Shown here piece after piece: positions 11,395 to 22,180 of a stretch of DNA of 64,000 bases. Under the pieces are notes generated by a model that had not been told where the DNA came from, ran no database searches, and saw only the letters and a list, made by a program, of their open reading frames with translations. Position numbers and translations under genes: made by a program. This stretch comes from Metaphire vulgaris (Eukaryota > Annelida > Clitellata > Crassiclitellata > Megascolecidae), in NCBI GenBank assembly GCA_018105865.1, contig CM030865.1:2354716-2418715 (forward strand), written 5' to 3'. Position 1 is the first letter of the stretch, and each line of letters begins with the position of its first letter.

Positions 11395-12147
11395 CAGAGG
11401 TGGGCAAACTTTTTCATGAAAGGACCGCATGAAACCTAAAAACTTAATTGGTTGTTCCGCACTAGTTATGAACTTTGACTCTGTAATGTGCTCACGCAGC
11501 CCACCTGTGGACGAGTCACCACAATAATCTGAACGTTACTTACTTACTTACTTACTTATGAAACCTAATACTAGGCCTTCGTTATACAATAGACGGGTTG
11601 CACTTACAAAAAGTCTAGATGTTTCTAATTAAGGTGTTGAAATACATCATCGTAGTCATCATCATACACTGTAGATTGTGCCTACTTTTAGCCAGTGGCG
11701 GCTCCACCGGGGGGCCAGATGGGCCCGTGCCCCCCCTATTGAGTGTCTGGCCCCCTCAGTGCCCCCCCCCCCAGTTGGGACCCTATACTTAATGCTACAT
11801 ACATTAAACAACAAATGGTTGGCCCCCATGATTAGAAGTTGCCACCCCAACGACCCCCCCCCCACTTGCCAAATCCTAGAGCCGCCACTGCTTTTAGCTA
11901 GTATTTAATTAATCTATAGCAGAGTAGCATCGTGATATTAAATATTTGTTAAGACATCAACTATTTAGCAACCATTTCTAAGACTTTAAAATAAAGTGCC
12001 ATGTTTCAATAAAATAATTTTTAACTTTCCCTAAAAGTTCCAATTACCTACCTCACTTTTGCATATTTCTAAATGATCTCGCGGGCCACATGGAATCCGT
12101 TGGCGGGTCGCATGCGGACCGCAGGCGGCGTGGTTTTCCCACCATTG
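11395..12147. mobile_element. Larger hAT-like element, host of a nested MITE
   Basis: One end reads CAGAGGTGGGCAAACTTTTT and the other GGTTTTCCCACCATTG, imperfect inverted repeats like those of the 4237-4640 element. No transposase can be read. The interior contains a (TTAC)n tract and a complete family A MITE at 11693-11890, so the large element is older than that MITE. Confidence 0.6.
11693..11890 (-). mobile_element. hAT-like MITE family A, full length, nested
   Basis: A 198-bp element is flanked by the perfect 8-bp duplication CTTTTAGC (11685-11692 and 11891-11898). It is inserted inside the larger hAT-like element and shares more than 90% of its visible bases with the copies at 5994 and 48574. 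Confidence 0.92.
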
Positions 12148-12207
12148 CATAGGTAGATACGATACATGAACAAACATAATAAAAAGACAAGAGAGCAAAG
12201 AATGGGA

Positions 12208-12282
12208 TTACACAGCAAGACCATAATGAGAATGAATGGATGGGTGAAAAATAGTGGTTCTCACACAGGACAATCTAAACCC

Positions 12283-12373
<91 letters not shown>
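12208..12373 (+). mobile_element. Retroposon 3' end with (ATT)n tail
   Basis: A unit containing ACAGCAAGACCATAATG, GAATGAATGG and GTGGTTCTCACACAGG runs straight into 30 ATT units. The same unit with the same (ATT)n tail recurs at 38211, and shorter versions occur at 30081 and 61519. I therefore read it as a dispersed retroposon end, not a free microsatellite. Confidence 0.65.
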
Positions 12374-12689
12374 GCCCTTATCAGTTGGCTTCAGTCGGAG
12401 GAAAGAGAGTGGAATGAAGTTTATGCAGCGCATTTTTTTCGATAAGCCTCATTTTCGGTTCTGTTATAAAACTTCCATCTTCCGTACACGTACACAATGT
12501 ATCTAAAATCGCCGACGCACATCTTCCCACCCCACCCCCACCCCCACCCCATACTCATCCATTCATAATACACCCCGCTGAGAAACATCTACCACGTCCA
12601 CCATGCAGTCAACGACACACGCACCCATAGATTATATTTATAGAGTTTGGCTTATGTCAGTATACAGAAAGATCATTCGGAAGTAAACA

Positions 12690-13060
12690 TATTCGCCGTT
12701 GCCTTAGCTACGCCCGACCCGTTGCCTTGAAACCGGCGGCGGCGGCGGCGGCGGCGGACCAGAGGAGGGGGCGTCGAGAACCCTCGACGTTACTCTCGGT
12801 TTTGGAGATCGAAGGGAAAGGGAGAGGGAGAGGGAGAGGGAGAGGGAGAGAGCGTCAAGTGTTCTGTCAATCATCGTTACGGGAGACGAAGACACGTCAA
12901 TCAAAAGGCCGTCGAGTGTGTCGCGGTCTCGTGCGCGTCGAGAGTCGGGGGCGGGGGAGAATGACTCACCGAGAACGAGACTTGGCGAACGAGATCTCGC
13001 CCTCGTTGCGGAATCCGTTCTTCGGACAAAAGATGTTCCTGATATAGCCTATCGTCTCCT
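12690..13060. promoter_or_regulatory. CpG-rich island with half X-boxes
   Basis: GTTGCCTTAGCTAC and GTTGCCTTGAAAC lie at the left edge. They are followed by (GGC)n, GGGAGA repeats and many CpG dinucleotides. No reading frame here shows a domain. Confidence 0.35.
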
Positions 13061-13369
13061 CCTCGTGAAAATGCCTTCCTCTTCTTCTCTGTGGCGCCGG
13101 ATCGGATTATGTAGCGCCATTTTAAAAAGAAATTTAAAGCGACGCCATAAAAAGGAACGGCGTTATACTACGGCAGCGATGATTTGCTCCTACCCGACCC
13201 TTCCCTCTCCCCCGTTTCGGTCAAAATTTCACTTCCGGTTCAAAGATAACTCGCGTGAGAATAGAGGGCCCGACCCTCGTGCCTCTTCCCCATCCCACCC
13301 CGTGGCCACGCAAATGCTCGTTGTGGAAAAGATTTCAATCAAAACGCAGATTGTTACAGGCTTAACTTC

Positions 13370-13373
<4 letters not shown>

Positions 13374-13424
<51 letters not shown>
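13374..13424. repeat. (GA)n dinucleotide repeat
   Basis: About 25 GA units in LMX1 intron 2. Confidence 0.95.
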
Positions 13425-13427
<3 letters not shown>

Positions 13428-13559
13428 AGAAAGTTCCAAAACGTTGAAAAAATCACCTCGGTTGCGGCGGTTAGAGGCGGCCGCCGCGTCGGCAAGCAGA
13501 GCTAAGGCAGCGGGTATATTGGACATATTCAGTGCAAGCACGAAGGGTTAACACTCGCC

Positions 13560-14060
13560 AAAACCGGAAACGAAGATATTCGTTTCCGGTCGTTGCCACA
13601 AACCGCGACTATGTCCGTCCCGACAAAAGTCGTCTTCTTAAGGGGCGCTAGCGGCGCATCGGGTCGGGGGCAGCGGGGGGGTGGAGGTTGTGCCGCGGAA
13701 GGCTTTGATCTTCGCCGGCCAGCGGAGCCTTGAAAGGGCCGCCCAGCACGGTCTCGTGTTTGCCGAGCGATGTCGTCTGAAATCCTATCCCAGCAATTCA
13801 GCGTCATGGCCGCCGCCGCCGCTGCTGGGCGCCCTGGCAATATCGTCATCCCCTCTCGAGGGGCCACGAGGTACACGGCCCGGATTTTTTGGGGGTGGTT
13901 GGGTGGGTGGGTGGGGTTGTGGGACAACATTCCGCGTTGTAATCGTGCGCAAAGATTTTGTGTTACGATGCAGTGCGGTGAAAGAGTAAAATTAGGCGGT
14001 TGACGCGCGATTACGATGGGAAATCCCCGATTTAGAAGCGCCACCTGTCGAAGGAAAGGA
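13560..14060. promoter_or_regulatory. CpG-rich island in intron 2
   Basis: The segment is rich in GCCGCC, CCGGAAACG and GCGCCAC-type motifs, including CCGGAAAC near 13565. Reading frames on both strands lack recognised domains. A regulatory role is composition-based inference only. Confidence 0.3.
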
Positions 14061-14293
14061 CACGCAGACGACGATTGCTGTAAGTAGACCTATCCAATTA
14101 TTGTATGGATGCTGTCATTTCTCGTTGTCCTGGTAATAAAGTTCTGTCTCCAACGTTCTGTAAAAAATAACGAGATATGTGGAATAGAATTAGATATGCT
14201 AGGATAGGGAATGGGAAAGGATAGAATAGGGAAAGAGTGGGATAGATTAGGATGGGATAGGAAAGAATGGGATTGGAAGGGATAGGATTAGTG

Positions 14294-14465
14294 CATGGCG
14301 GCTCCAGGATTTGGCGATTGGGGGGGCGTTGGGGTGGCAACTTCTAAGCATGGCGCTAACCATTTGTTGATAGGTATGTAGTAGTGAGTTTAGGGTCCCA
14401 ACAGGGGCTCGCTGGGGGAGGCATTCAATAGGGGGGGCACGGGCTCCCATGTGGAGCCGTAACTG
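14294..14465 (+). mobile_element. hAT-like MITE family A, older copy
   Basis: The body from GGCGGCTCCAGGATTTGG to GTGGAGCCGTAACTG matches family A, but both tips are mutated and no 8-bp duplication is evident. Confidence 0.7.
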
Positions 14466-14907
14466 AATGGGGTAGGATTATATGAAAGAAGAGGAAAGAA
14501 GATTGCACTTTTTCCTTGTCGTCGATAAAGCGGTCTCTCAAAATGAAACGAAGAAGCCAAAGAGTCACAATTACATCAAGAGACAGGTCGTCGAATGACG
14601 TCAAGAGCCGATAATCGCCGAGGGTTCAAGTCGTCAGTGACGTCACTCTGTCGACTCGTAATAAGCGCTTGTCGTTGCCCCGGGAGACGACGGAGTGACT
14701 GCGTGAATGACGTTTCGCTCCTTAAACGACCGAAATTAATTCCGAGTCGAAGAGATCTCGACGCGACCGGAAACGGAAAGAGACCGAACGCCGCTTCCGG
14801 TTTCGCCCGGCCATTGTTCTCCTCGTGACCGGATATTTCCATTTGACCGACAAGAGACAACTCGCTCTGGGAATGGAGAGGGGAAAGAGGGGGAAGAGAG
14901 ACAAGAG

Positions 14908-15116
14908 AGAGACAGACAGAGACAGACAGATGGACAGACAGACAGACAGACAGACACAGACACAGACACAGACAGACAGACAGAGATAGAGAGATACAGA
15001 AACATACAGAGACAAACAGACAGACAGACAGACAGAAACGGACAGTCAATGACAGACTAACAGTGTACAGAGACAGAGACGGGCAGGTAGACAGACAGGT
15101 AGACAGACAGGTATGC

Positions 15117-15167
<51 letters not shown>
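14908..15167. repeat. (GACA)n tetranucleotide repeat tract
   Basis: Imperfect GACA/GAGA repeats run for some 260 bases, the cleanest block being 15117-15164. The same tetranucleotide recurs at 38781, 50101, 51660, 57940 and 61940. Confidence 0.92.
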
Positions 15168-15595
15168 GAGTGGATTGTATTGAAAATCGCATTGAATAAG
15201 GTGAAATCATGAGCATTATGAGGATGTAAGTCTCAACAAAAGCCTGTCGAGTGGACAATATCTTGCCAGACTTTAGAGTAGGCTATTTGGCCAGTCTGCC
15301 ATCGAAGGAAAAGCAAAAATATTCAGAAATTGAGCGACAAGACAGAATTGAACCACGAACGCATTGAATGGACAAGAACGCTCTCAAATTCATAAATCGA
15401 ACTCTGGCTTCCAATCACTTTCTGATATTTAATCAACTTTTGTGACTGAAAATTTTGATAAATAATAATAGGCCTAATAATAATTATGCACTTCTATAGC
15501 ACCATTTCTAATACTCAAGGGTATCAATCGATGGTACTTCAAATCCATCCGCAAAAGACCAGGTCATTCCAGAGATCAGTCAGAGGGAAACATTA

Positions 15596-15601
15596 TTATT
15601 G

Positions 15602-15669
<68 letters not shown>
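15596..15669. repeat. (ATT)n array
   Basis: About 24 units. It is followed 130 bases later by a GGCGCAATAGAAGTTGATTG motif of retroposon-tail type. Confidence 0.95.
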
Positions 15670-15795
15670 GTGGATTGTGGATTGTGTTGACCATTCCAGC
15701 TTGACCTGGTTCTAATTCGGAATGGATTTGGTGCGCCATCAGCTGATTACCCTGGGCATTATGATAGTGGCGCAATAGAAGTTGATTGACTGATG

Positions 15796-15853
<58 letters not shown>
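15796..15853. repeat. (AGT)n array
   Basis: About 19 AGT units lie directly after a GCGCAATAGAAGTTGATTGA tail-like motif. Confidence 0.95.
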
Positions 15854-16148
15854 CAGTTGCTGCTGTAGTATTAGTAGTTGTTTCAGTAGTATTTTAAATT
15901 TGTTATCATCATCATCGTCGTCATTGTTATCCGACTACTGTACTGTTGCATTTCGTTACAAAGTCTTTGTCATTTCGTACACTATCGAGCAGGCCTAATT
16001 TTTGAGAGGATAAACTAGGGAAGGGGAAAGGATTTAGGGGTGTTCCCCCACTTTTCATCCAAGTTTACCCCAACGCCAGGCCCGTCTTATACCTGTGTGT
16101 GAGGCCCCGGGCACCTGGCGGCCTGCGGGGCCCTAGGTGTGAAGATCA

Positions 16149-16437
16149 AATGTTGACAAGCAAAAAGGGGTCATCTCCAAAACGTTTTTGGATGTTGACA
16201 AGCAAAAAAGGGGTCATCTCCAAACGTTTTTGGATGTTGACAAGCAAAAAAGGGGTCATCTCCAAACGTTTTTGGATGTTGACATTGACAAGCAAAAAAA
16301 GGGGTCATCTACAAACGTTTTTGGATGTTGACAAGCAAAAAAGGGGTCATCTCCAAACGCTTTTGGATGTTGACAAGCAAAAAAGGGGTCATCTCCAAAC
16401 GTTTTTGATACTGTATGTTGACAAGCCAAAAAAAGCG
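16149..16437 (+). repeat. 42-bp minisatellite, about six and a half units
   Basis: The unit runs from TGTTGACAAGCAAAAAAGGGG through TCATCTCCAAACGTTTTTGG. Units differ by one or two bases and one carries a 7-bp insertion. The array ends about 160 bases before the LIM2 exon. Single GACAAGCAAAAA motifs occur at 19974, 28526 and (reversed) 25662, which suggests the unit was captured from a dispersed repeat. Confidence 0.95.
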
Positions 16438-16595
16438 TGCGATCGGCGCGTAGCCCCGGACACTGTGCCCGATTTTTAACACGTAAAGACGGGCCTGACC
16501 AACGTCGTCCAACAATCCCCAACCTGGCGCTAAAGCAACCACCAGCCTATAACGTGTTTTCTTCTGTGTGTGTGTCTCTCTCTCGCACGGTACAG

Positions 16596-16843
16596 GCTCT
16601 ACGGAGTCCGGTGCGGCGGGTGCGGCCAGCCGATTCTGTCCAGCGAGCTGGTGATGCGCGCCCCGGGCAACGTGTACCACGTGATGTGCTTCGCCTGCGT
16701 CGTCTGCAACCACCGGCTGGAGAAGGGAGACCAGTTCGTGGCGAACGATTCGAACATCTACTGTCGTCTGGACTTCGAGAAGAAGTGCGCCCCGTTCGTC
16801 CAGCTCAGTCCGAAGTCTTCGTCCGAATGGTACCACGTCAAAT
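16596..16843 (+). CDS. LMX1: LMX1 exon 3: LIM2 domain and acidic linker
   Basis: Acceptor GTACAG precedes 16596 and the donor is AAAT|GTAGGC. The LIM2 ligands are visible as CGGC, HVMC, CVVC and CRLD. The run RLEKGDQFV matches vertebrate LMX1 (RLRKGDEFV). Of three GT sites near the end only the one at 16844 leaves phase 1. That site restores a serine with the next exon and produces VKSEDE, identical to human LMX1B at the same place, which strongly supports this junction. The exon continues as an open frame into TCTC repeats that are intronic. Confidence 0.95.
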
Positions 16844-16856
16844 GTAGGCATCTCTC

Positions 16857-16910
16857 TCGCTCTCTATCTCTGTCTCTGTCTGTGCCTCTGTCTGTCTGTC
16901 TGTCTGTCTC

Positions 16911-16948
<38 letters not shown>
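16857..16948. repeat. (TCTG/TC)n tract after exon 3
   Basis: An imperfect TCTG/TCTC pyrimidine tract starts 13 bases downstream of the exon 3 donor. Confidence 0.9.
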
Positions 16949-16950
<2 letters not shown>

Positions 16951-16957
16951 CTTTCCC

Positions 16958-17136
16958 CAGTGTTTTTTATACAGGCATGTTAGGAGGGGAGATCCCCCCC
17001 AACCCCTCAAAATCCCCCAAAATCCCAGCATTTACACAAATTTTGCATTGAACTGTGTCTTTTCCCCTCCAACCAAGTCGATTTCCTCTCCGAAAGCTTC
17101 AATCCCCCCAAGGCCTGGAGTCTGGATAAAACACTG
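16958..17136 (-). mobile_element. hAT-like MITE family C
   Basis: Its termini are CAGTGTTTTTTATACAGGC and GTCTGGATAAAACACTG. Its interior (TTTGCATTGAACTGTGTC) is shared with copies at 17173, 23358 and 42801. Flanks CCTTTCCC and CCTTCTCC agree at six of eight positions, as expected for an aged target duplication. Confidence 0.75.
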
Positions 17137-17172
17137 CCTTCTCCTCTCTTTCTGTCTCTGTCTCATGGTAGT

Positions 17173-17323
17173 CAGTGTTTTGCAAGGCCTGATAAGGGGA
17201 ATCCCCCAAACCGCCCCCAATCCCACAAATCCCCATTCCCCACAAAACCCTGCACTGACGGACATTTTTGCATTGAACTGTGTCTGGATCAAAAAGGCCG
17301 CCTGGTGTCTGGATAAAACATTG
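17173..17323 (-). mobile_element. hAT-like MITE family C, rearranged second copy
   Basis: This copy begins CAGTGTTTTGCAAGGCCTG and ends GTCTGGATAAAACATTG, and contains TTTTGCATTGAACTGTGTCT. It lies only 37 bases from the previous copy, so the two may have arisen by a local event. Confidence 0.6.
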
Positions 17324-17488
17324 TGTGTAGCGATCTTGGACGAGCTGTTCACCCCATATTACCTTAATTGCCTTGCTCCGCACTTCCTTAATGACTTAAC
17401 GTGCTTTAGCAACCAGTATACATTCAGCCTTTGCCAAGTAAAACTTAAGACGCTAACCCTTCGGTTCTCCAAAAGGCCCATGCCCTGT

Positions 17489-17611
<123 letters not shown>

Positions 17612-17745
17612 CCGAAGATGAGAGTAGCGAAGACAACGACGCAGACCATCCAAAGGGACCGAAGAGACCTCGAACGATTCTAACGACAAGTCAACGACGA
17701 AAATTCAAAGCGTCTTTCGAAGTCAATCCAAAACCCTGTCGCAAG
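17612..17745 (+). CDS. LMX1: LMX1 exon 4: linker and first half of the homeodomain
   Basis: After two bases that finish a split serine codon the exon reads [15 protein letters not shown] and then the homeodomain start, [20 protein letters not shown]. This is nearly identical to vertebrate LMX1 ([20 protein letters not shown]). It continues through VNPKPCRK to a GTATAG donor in phase 0. The basic N-terminal arm and helix 1 are therefore intact. The acceptor is the end of an (ATT)n array. Confidence 0.97.
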
Positions 17746-18366
17746 GTATAGGGTCTAGGCATCTCTTCAGAGCCGCTCTGTTAGGCGGCGATTTATGGGG
17801 CGCGTGGGCCCCCATACATTGGGACAAGAGGCACCTGCCCCTGGAAAATGAAAATCGATTTTAAAACTGTAATATTTTGGATTTATATAAAGAATCTTGA
17901 CTAATCTTGAAATGTTCGCTATACGAGTCTAAAGACGCATTTGTTTAGCATCTCGTTTTTAACGTGTAAAGCCCTCGCTCTTCATTTTAACCTTCTGTGA
18001 CTATAGCGCTATATAAGTTGGCTTATTAACTAACTAACTAACTAACAACACCAAAGTCTGAATTTTTGTCCCCCCGGAAAAATTTCTGCGGGCGCCCATG
18101 GCCTAGCGGCCTAATAGAAGTTTAAGCTCTGTCTGTCTGTCTGTTTGTCCGCTCGTTTGTCTGTCTCATTTCCTAGCTTAGGCCTACCGTGTATGTACCG
18201 ATGTATAATGTAATAAATTACCTGGCGTATAGAGTAATATCGCGTCTAGTTTACATTACATTACAGAAAAATGTTCAGCAAAGGGTTTAAATTTACTACA
18301 GTAACAGCATTTGACTTACAGCAAATCGTCAAAAGAAAGGGGAGTAAAATGCCTTACCGTTGTTGA

Positions 18367-18507
<141 letters not shown>

Positions 18508-18727
18508 TAAAATATAAATATCTGGCAAAGGCTATAGGGCTATAGGCCTATATGCGAGTAATTAAATCAATTCGCAGCTTTGATTTGAATAGACTAAGAT
18601 TAGTCCAATATTTTATTTAGTCCGTTTTAATTAATTGACTAGAGTTTCAGTTTCTAATTGTTTAAATGATTCGCTTGTAATTCAATGATTATGATGATAA
18701 CGATGATACGAATGATAATGATGATGA

Positions 18728-18728
<1 letters not shown>

Positions 18729-18758
<30 letters not shown>

Positions 18759-18897
18759 GCTACTGCTACTACTACTACTACTGCTACTGCTGCTGCTACT
18801 ACTGCTACTACTGCTGCTACTGCTGCTGCTACTGCTGCTGCTGCTGCTGCTGCTACTGCTACTGCTACTACTACTACTACTACTACTACTGCTACTG

Positions 18898-18928
<31 letters not shown>

Positions 18929-19040
18929 CACTAATAATAAATAATAATAAAAATAATAATTAATAATTATGATGATGGTGATGATGATGACGACGACGAA
19001 AATGATGATGATGATGACGACGATCGTTATGATGATGACG
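18729..19040. repeat. Compound (ACT/CTG)n, (AAT)n and (GAT)n tract
   Basis: A 200-base ACT/CTG array is followed by AATAAT and then GATGATGACGACG repeats. The tract ends about 25 bases before the exon 6 acceptor. Confidence 0.95.
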
Positions 19041-19064
19041 ACCATTGGAATGTCGTCGTTGCAG

Positions 19065-19164
19065 ATGAAGAAGTTGGCCAGACGCCAGACGGACATCGAA
19101 GGGGGTCAAGAGAAAGGAAAGAAGAACGGAAAAAGCAAAATCCGGAAAGACGAAGAAGAATCAG
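19065..19164 (+). CDS. LMX1: LMX1 exon 6: end of homeodomain and basic region
   Basis: The acceptor is TCGTTGCAG and the donor CAG|GTGACG. The exon starts MKKLARRQTD, closing the homeodomain as in vertebrates (MKKLARRHQ). It then encodes a strongly basic stretch rich in Lys and Gly followed by DEEES. Vertebrate proteins have a glutamine-rich run here, so the region differs in composition. Ends in phase 1. Confidence 0.95.
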
Positions 19165-20347
19165 GTGACGTCACAGCGACCTAGTTACACATCACGTGAC
19201 CAATTCCTAATAACATACGCAACCTAGAACGGAAAATTCCTCATACACACGCAAAATCTAGTGATAAACTCCGGAAATAGACGAAGTAAAAAGAAGAATC
19301 ACGTGACGTCACAACCAGCCTGAATGTGTCAAAAATCAGGTCCACCCCCCACCCCCACTACCCGTTACACATCACGTTTTTGACAATTTTATAGCGCGAT
19401 TCTTTAAAAATTGAAAGCGGACTAAACAATGCGATAGTTAGGCCTACGCCGTATTTAGGCCCTACATGTGCGAGAATTTGTGTCAAAAATCAGGACAGAT
19501 TCAGTGAAAATGACTCAAATTGCACTTAATGTAAATATTGGACAACAAAGTAAAGGACAATGCAGTGATTAAAAAAGAAATATTTTACTGTACGCACAGA
19601 GAGAGAGAGAGAGCGCAATTTTTAAAGTTTTAGAACGTAGGCCTACACTTTTCAGTTTTTGAACGCAATGATGCGAGAAAATATGAGTTAGTCTCAAGAT
19701 TTACCGGTACTCCGAACCTTTTCGTACCGTCGCAAAAAGCGCCGAATATAGGCCCGAGTGGTACTGATGCAATATAAGACTGATTATATTTAATTCGATT
19801 CAATCTTGCAGATATATCAGCTCCACCGTGCGACGCAGGAAGTAACCTCACAGGTTGGCAATACAAGCCTATATATAGTGGCGTAGCCAGGATTTCGGGA
19901 ACGGAGGGGGAGGTTGGTTTCGATCGTGACCAAACTTTGCAAAACTTTTCTTCTTTTTCGTTTCTTAGGAGCTGACAAGCAAAAAGGTCGTCACCTTCGT
20001 ATTCTTTATAATGTTTCGATGTTCTATAACACTTAGACATTTTTTCAACCGGTAGCCAGCCAAGGAGGGTTTTAACCCCCAAAATCGCGTCCGAAAACGA
20101 AAAATGTATGGAAAAGCATGTAAAAACTTTTCGTCGGCAGCCAAGGGGGTTTGGGGGTGTATATCATATCAGGTCGATAACATTTGAAGACAATCAATTT
20201 ACTAGAGGCTCTATTATAGACCTAGCCTACATACGAGGCTACGGCTTATCCAAAATCGGGCACCCATCAATGATACAGAGTTTAGTAGAATTTAATAGGA
20301 CCCATCCATTTATATATTTTACACTTTCATTGATTGTTACTTACATA

Positions 20348-20350
<3 letters not shown>

Positions 20351-20404
<54 letters not shown>
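20351..20404. repeat. (TC)n dinucleotide repeat
   Basis: About 27 TC units in LMX1 intron 6. Confidence 0.97.
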
Positions 20405-20407
<3 letters not shown>

Positions 20408-21419
20408 GCGTCCTCATGGCAAATTCATAACAGATGTTTAGAACAAAATTAAACCCCCATCTTTTTGTGGTGGCCTTTCCACCGTAGACTGTCACCCGTT
20501 TGTCCGTTCCGGATATCCTGGATTTGACCTGGATCTTTAATTATTTTGATTTGGGGCATTATGAAGTGGCGCTATAGAAGTTTAAGATTAGATATTAGAT
20601 CACTCTCTCTCTCTCAACGACATAACAGCAAATTGCGATCTCTCGAGTTGCTGTCTATAAAGTATAAACGACTGACGTAGTCTGTATGCATTTATGTAGC
20701 GCTAGGTCTGTGCTCGGAGTCCAAACGCCCTCTGCCGGAGAATCAGATGACGTCATTCAGCAGTCACAGTTCTCAAGGTCAGTAATGAGGTCAGTGCGAC
20801 TGTCTAGCCTAGCACAGGGGAAAAGGGAAGGGGACAGAGGAAATGGAAAGCGGACAAAGGGAAAAGGGAATGGGACAGAAGGAAAATAACATAGGGAAAA
20901 TGGAAAGGGTAGATGGAAAAGGAAGGGAACAGAGGGAAAAGGGAAGGGAACAGAGGGAAAAGGAAAGGTAGGCCTACTTACCTGTATATCTGCTGGCCGT
21001 TAGATATAGTCGAACGTTTATTATGCAGATCTTTTTACAGATGGAAGTGACCACCGTCGGATTGTAACTTTAGCAGTGGGCGTAGCCAGGGTTACAAAAT
21101 ATAAGGGGGGGGTAAATCGACATTTTCTGGCAAAAAAGTCTTCGGCGAGCATATACAAGAAGGTCAAATTCTTCCCGCATTCTTTTCAACCATCTCCTAC
21201 CTGGCTACCTCAACTACCTATCCTCAATTTCTCAACAATTTTGGGCAAGTCCCACGACCAGTCCCAGCCAGAATGGGGAGGGGAAACCCAGTGACTACGC
21301 CAATGAATTTTGAAGAGTATAAAACAGGTGCTACAGAAGAGCATTATTATTAGGCCCTAATCACACTAATATTCTTATTACTAATCACAGCATTATTATT
21401 ACTAATTACAGTATTATTC

Positions 21420-21420
21420 T

Positions 21421-21480
<60 letters not shown>

Positions 21481-21654
21481 GTGGCGGCTCTAGGATTTGG
21501 CAAGTGGGGGCCGTTGGGGTGGCAACTTCTAATCATGGGGCCAACCATTTGTTGTTTAATGTATGTAGCATTAAGTATAGGGTCCCAACTGGGGGCCACT
21601 GGGGGCCGGGCTCTCATTACACGGGCCTCCTGGCCCCCGGTGGAGCCGCCACTG

Positions 21655-21687
<33 letters not shown>

Positions 21688-21712
21688 TTACTACTACCAA
21701 TTAAAGTATTAT

Positions 21713-21744
<32 letters not shown>

Positions 21745-21759
21745 AAGTACTACTATTAC

Positions 21760-21839
<80 letters not shown>

Positions 21840-21841
21840 AT

Positions 21842-21879
<38 letters not shown>

Positions 21880-21945
21880 GTTATTATTATTATTATTATT
21901 ATCATCATCATCATCATCATCATCATATCATCATCATTTGTTGTT
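21420..21945. repeat. (ACT)n, (ATT)n and (ATC)n arrays before the last LMX1 exon
   Basis: Trinucleotide arrays occupy nearly all of the 540 bases before the final exon, interrupted by a MITE at 21479-21654. A short TTGTTGTTGTACTTCGTTACAG sequence then serves as the acceptor. Confidence 0.93.
21479..21654 (+). mobile_element. hAT-like MITE family A inserted in an (ACT)n array
   Basis: A complete copy with CAGTGGCGGCTCTAGG and GGAGCCGCCACTG ends. The flanks are CTACTACT on both sides. This fits an 8-bp duplication but is not independent proof inside a microsatellite. Confidence 0.88.
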
Positions 21946-21962
21946 GTTGTACTTCGTTACAG

Positions 21963-22180
21963 ATCTTTACAATACGAGCAGTTCCGGGTCGTCGGGTCAA
22001 GGTTATTCGCTGGACCCGGGTCAGCTGGACGGTCTGGACGAACTCCTGACCAACGGTCACCGACATCACCAGCACCCTCAGCACCCCACGGGGCCTCCCA
22101 CGGGCGCCCATCACGTGACCATTCTCAACCCCATCGACAAACTCTACTCAATGCAAAGTTCCTATTTCAGCGTCGACTGA
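21963..22180 (+). CDS. LMX1: LMX1 exon 7: C-terminal tail and stop
   Basis: After completing an aspartate codon the exon encodes a Gly/Ser/His/Gln-rich segment. It ends NPIDKLYSMQSSYFSVD before TGA at 22178-22180. The motif NPIDxLYSMQxSYF is the signature C-terminus of LMX1A and LMX1B. This proves the gene is LMX1 and not another LIM-homeobox class, and it fixes the gene's 3' coding end. An ATTAAA hexamer lies near 22515, but I cannot confirm a polyadenylation site. Confidence 0.97.

Larger units (their letters stand above)
3485..16595 (+). other. LMX1 intron 2 (13.1 kb)
   Basis: This intron separates LIM1 from LIM2. It holds several separate CpG-rich islands (about 5520-5720, 8170-8650, 12690-13060, 13560-14060, 14590-14830) and an X-box with a CCAAT motif near 10690-10722. 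It also holds very long trinucleotide arrays, hAT-like elements and a 42-bp minisatellite at its 3' end. AT-rich stretches such as 9850-10560 show nothing recognisable. Forward and reverse open frames across the GC-rich islands lack domain signatures and proper splice context, so I read the islands as candidate regulatory DNA. Confidence 0.75.

Noticed and set aside
13529..14044. 171-codon minus-strand frame in the 13.6-kb CpG island
   Set aside because: Composition-driven open frame without domains, splice context or conservation that I can recognise.
16149..16437. CRISPR-like spacing of repeats
   Set aside because: The units are contiguous with no variable spacers, the DNA is animal, and no cas genes are present. 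The same applies to the 18-bp array at 40205.
16099..16479. A 126-codon frame reading a 14-residue repeat
   Set aside because: The 42-bp unit is a multiple of 3, so the frame stays open by arithmetic. It lies in an intron and has no splice context.
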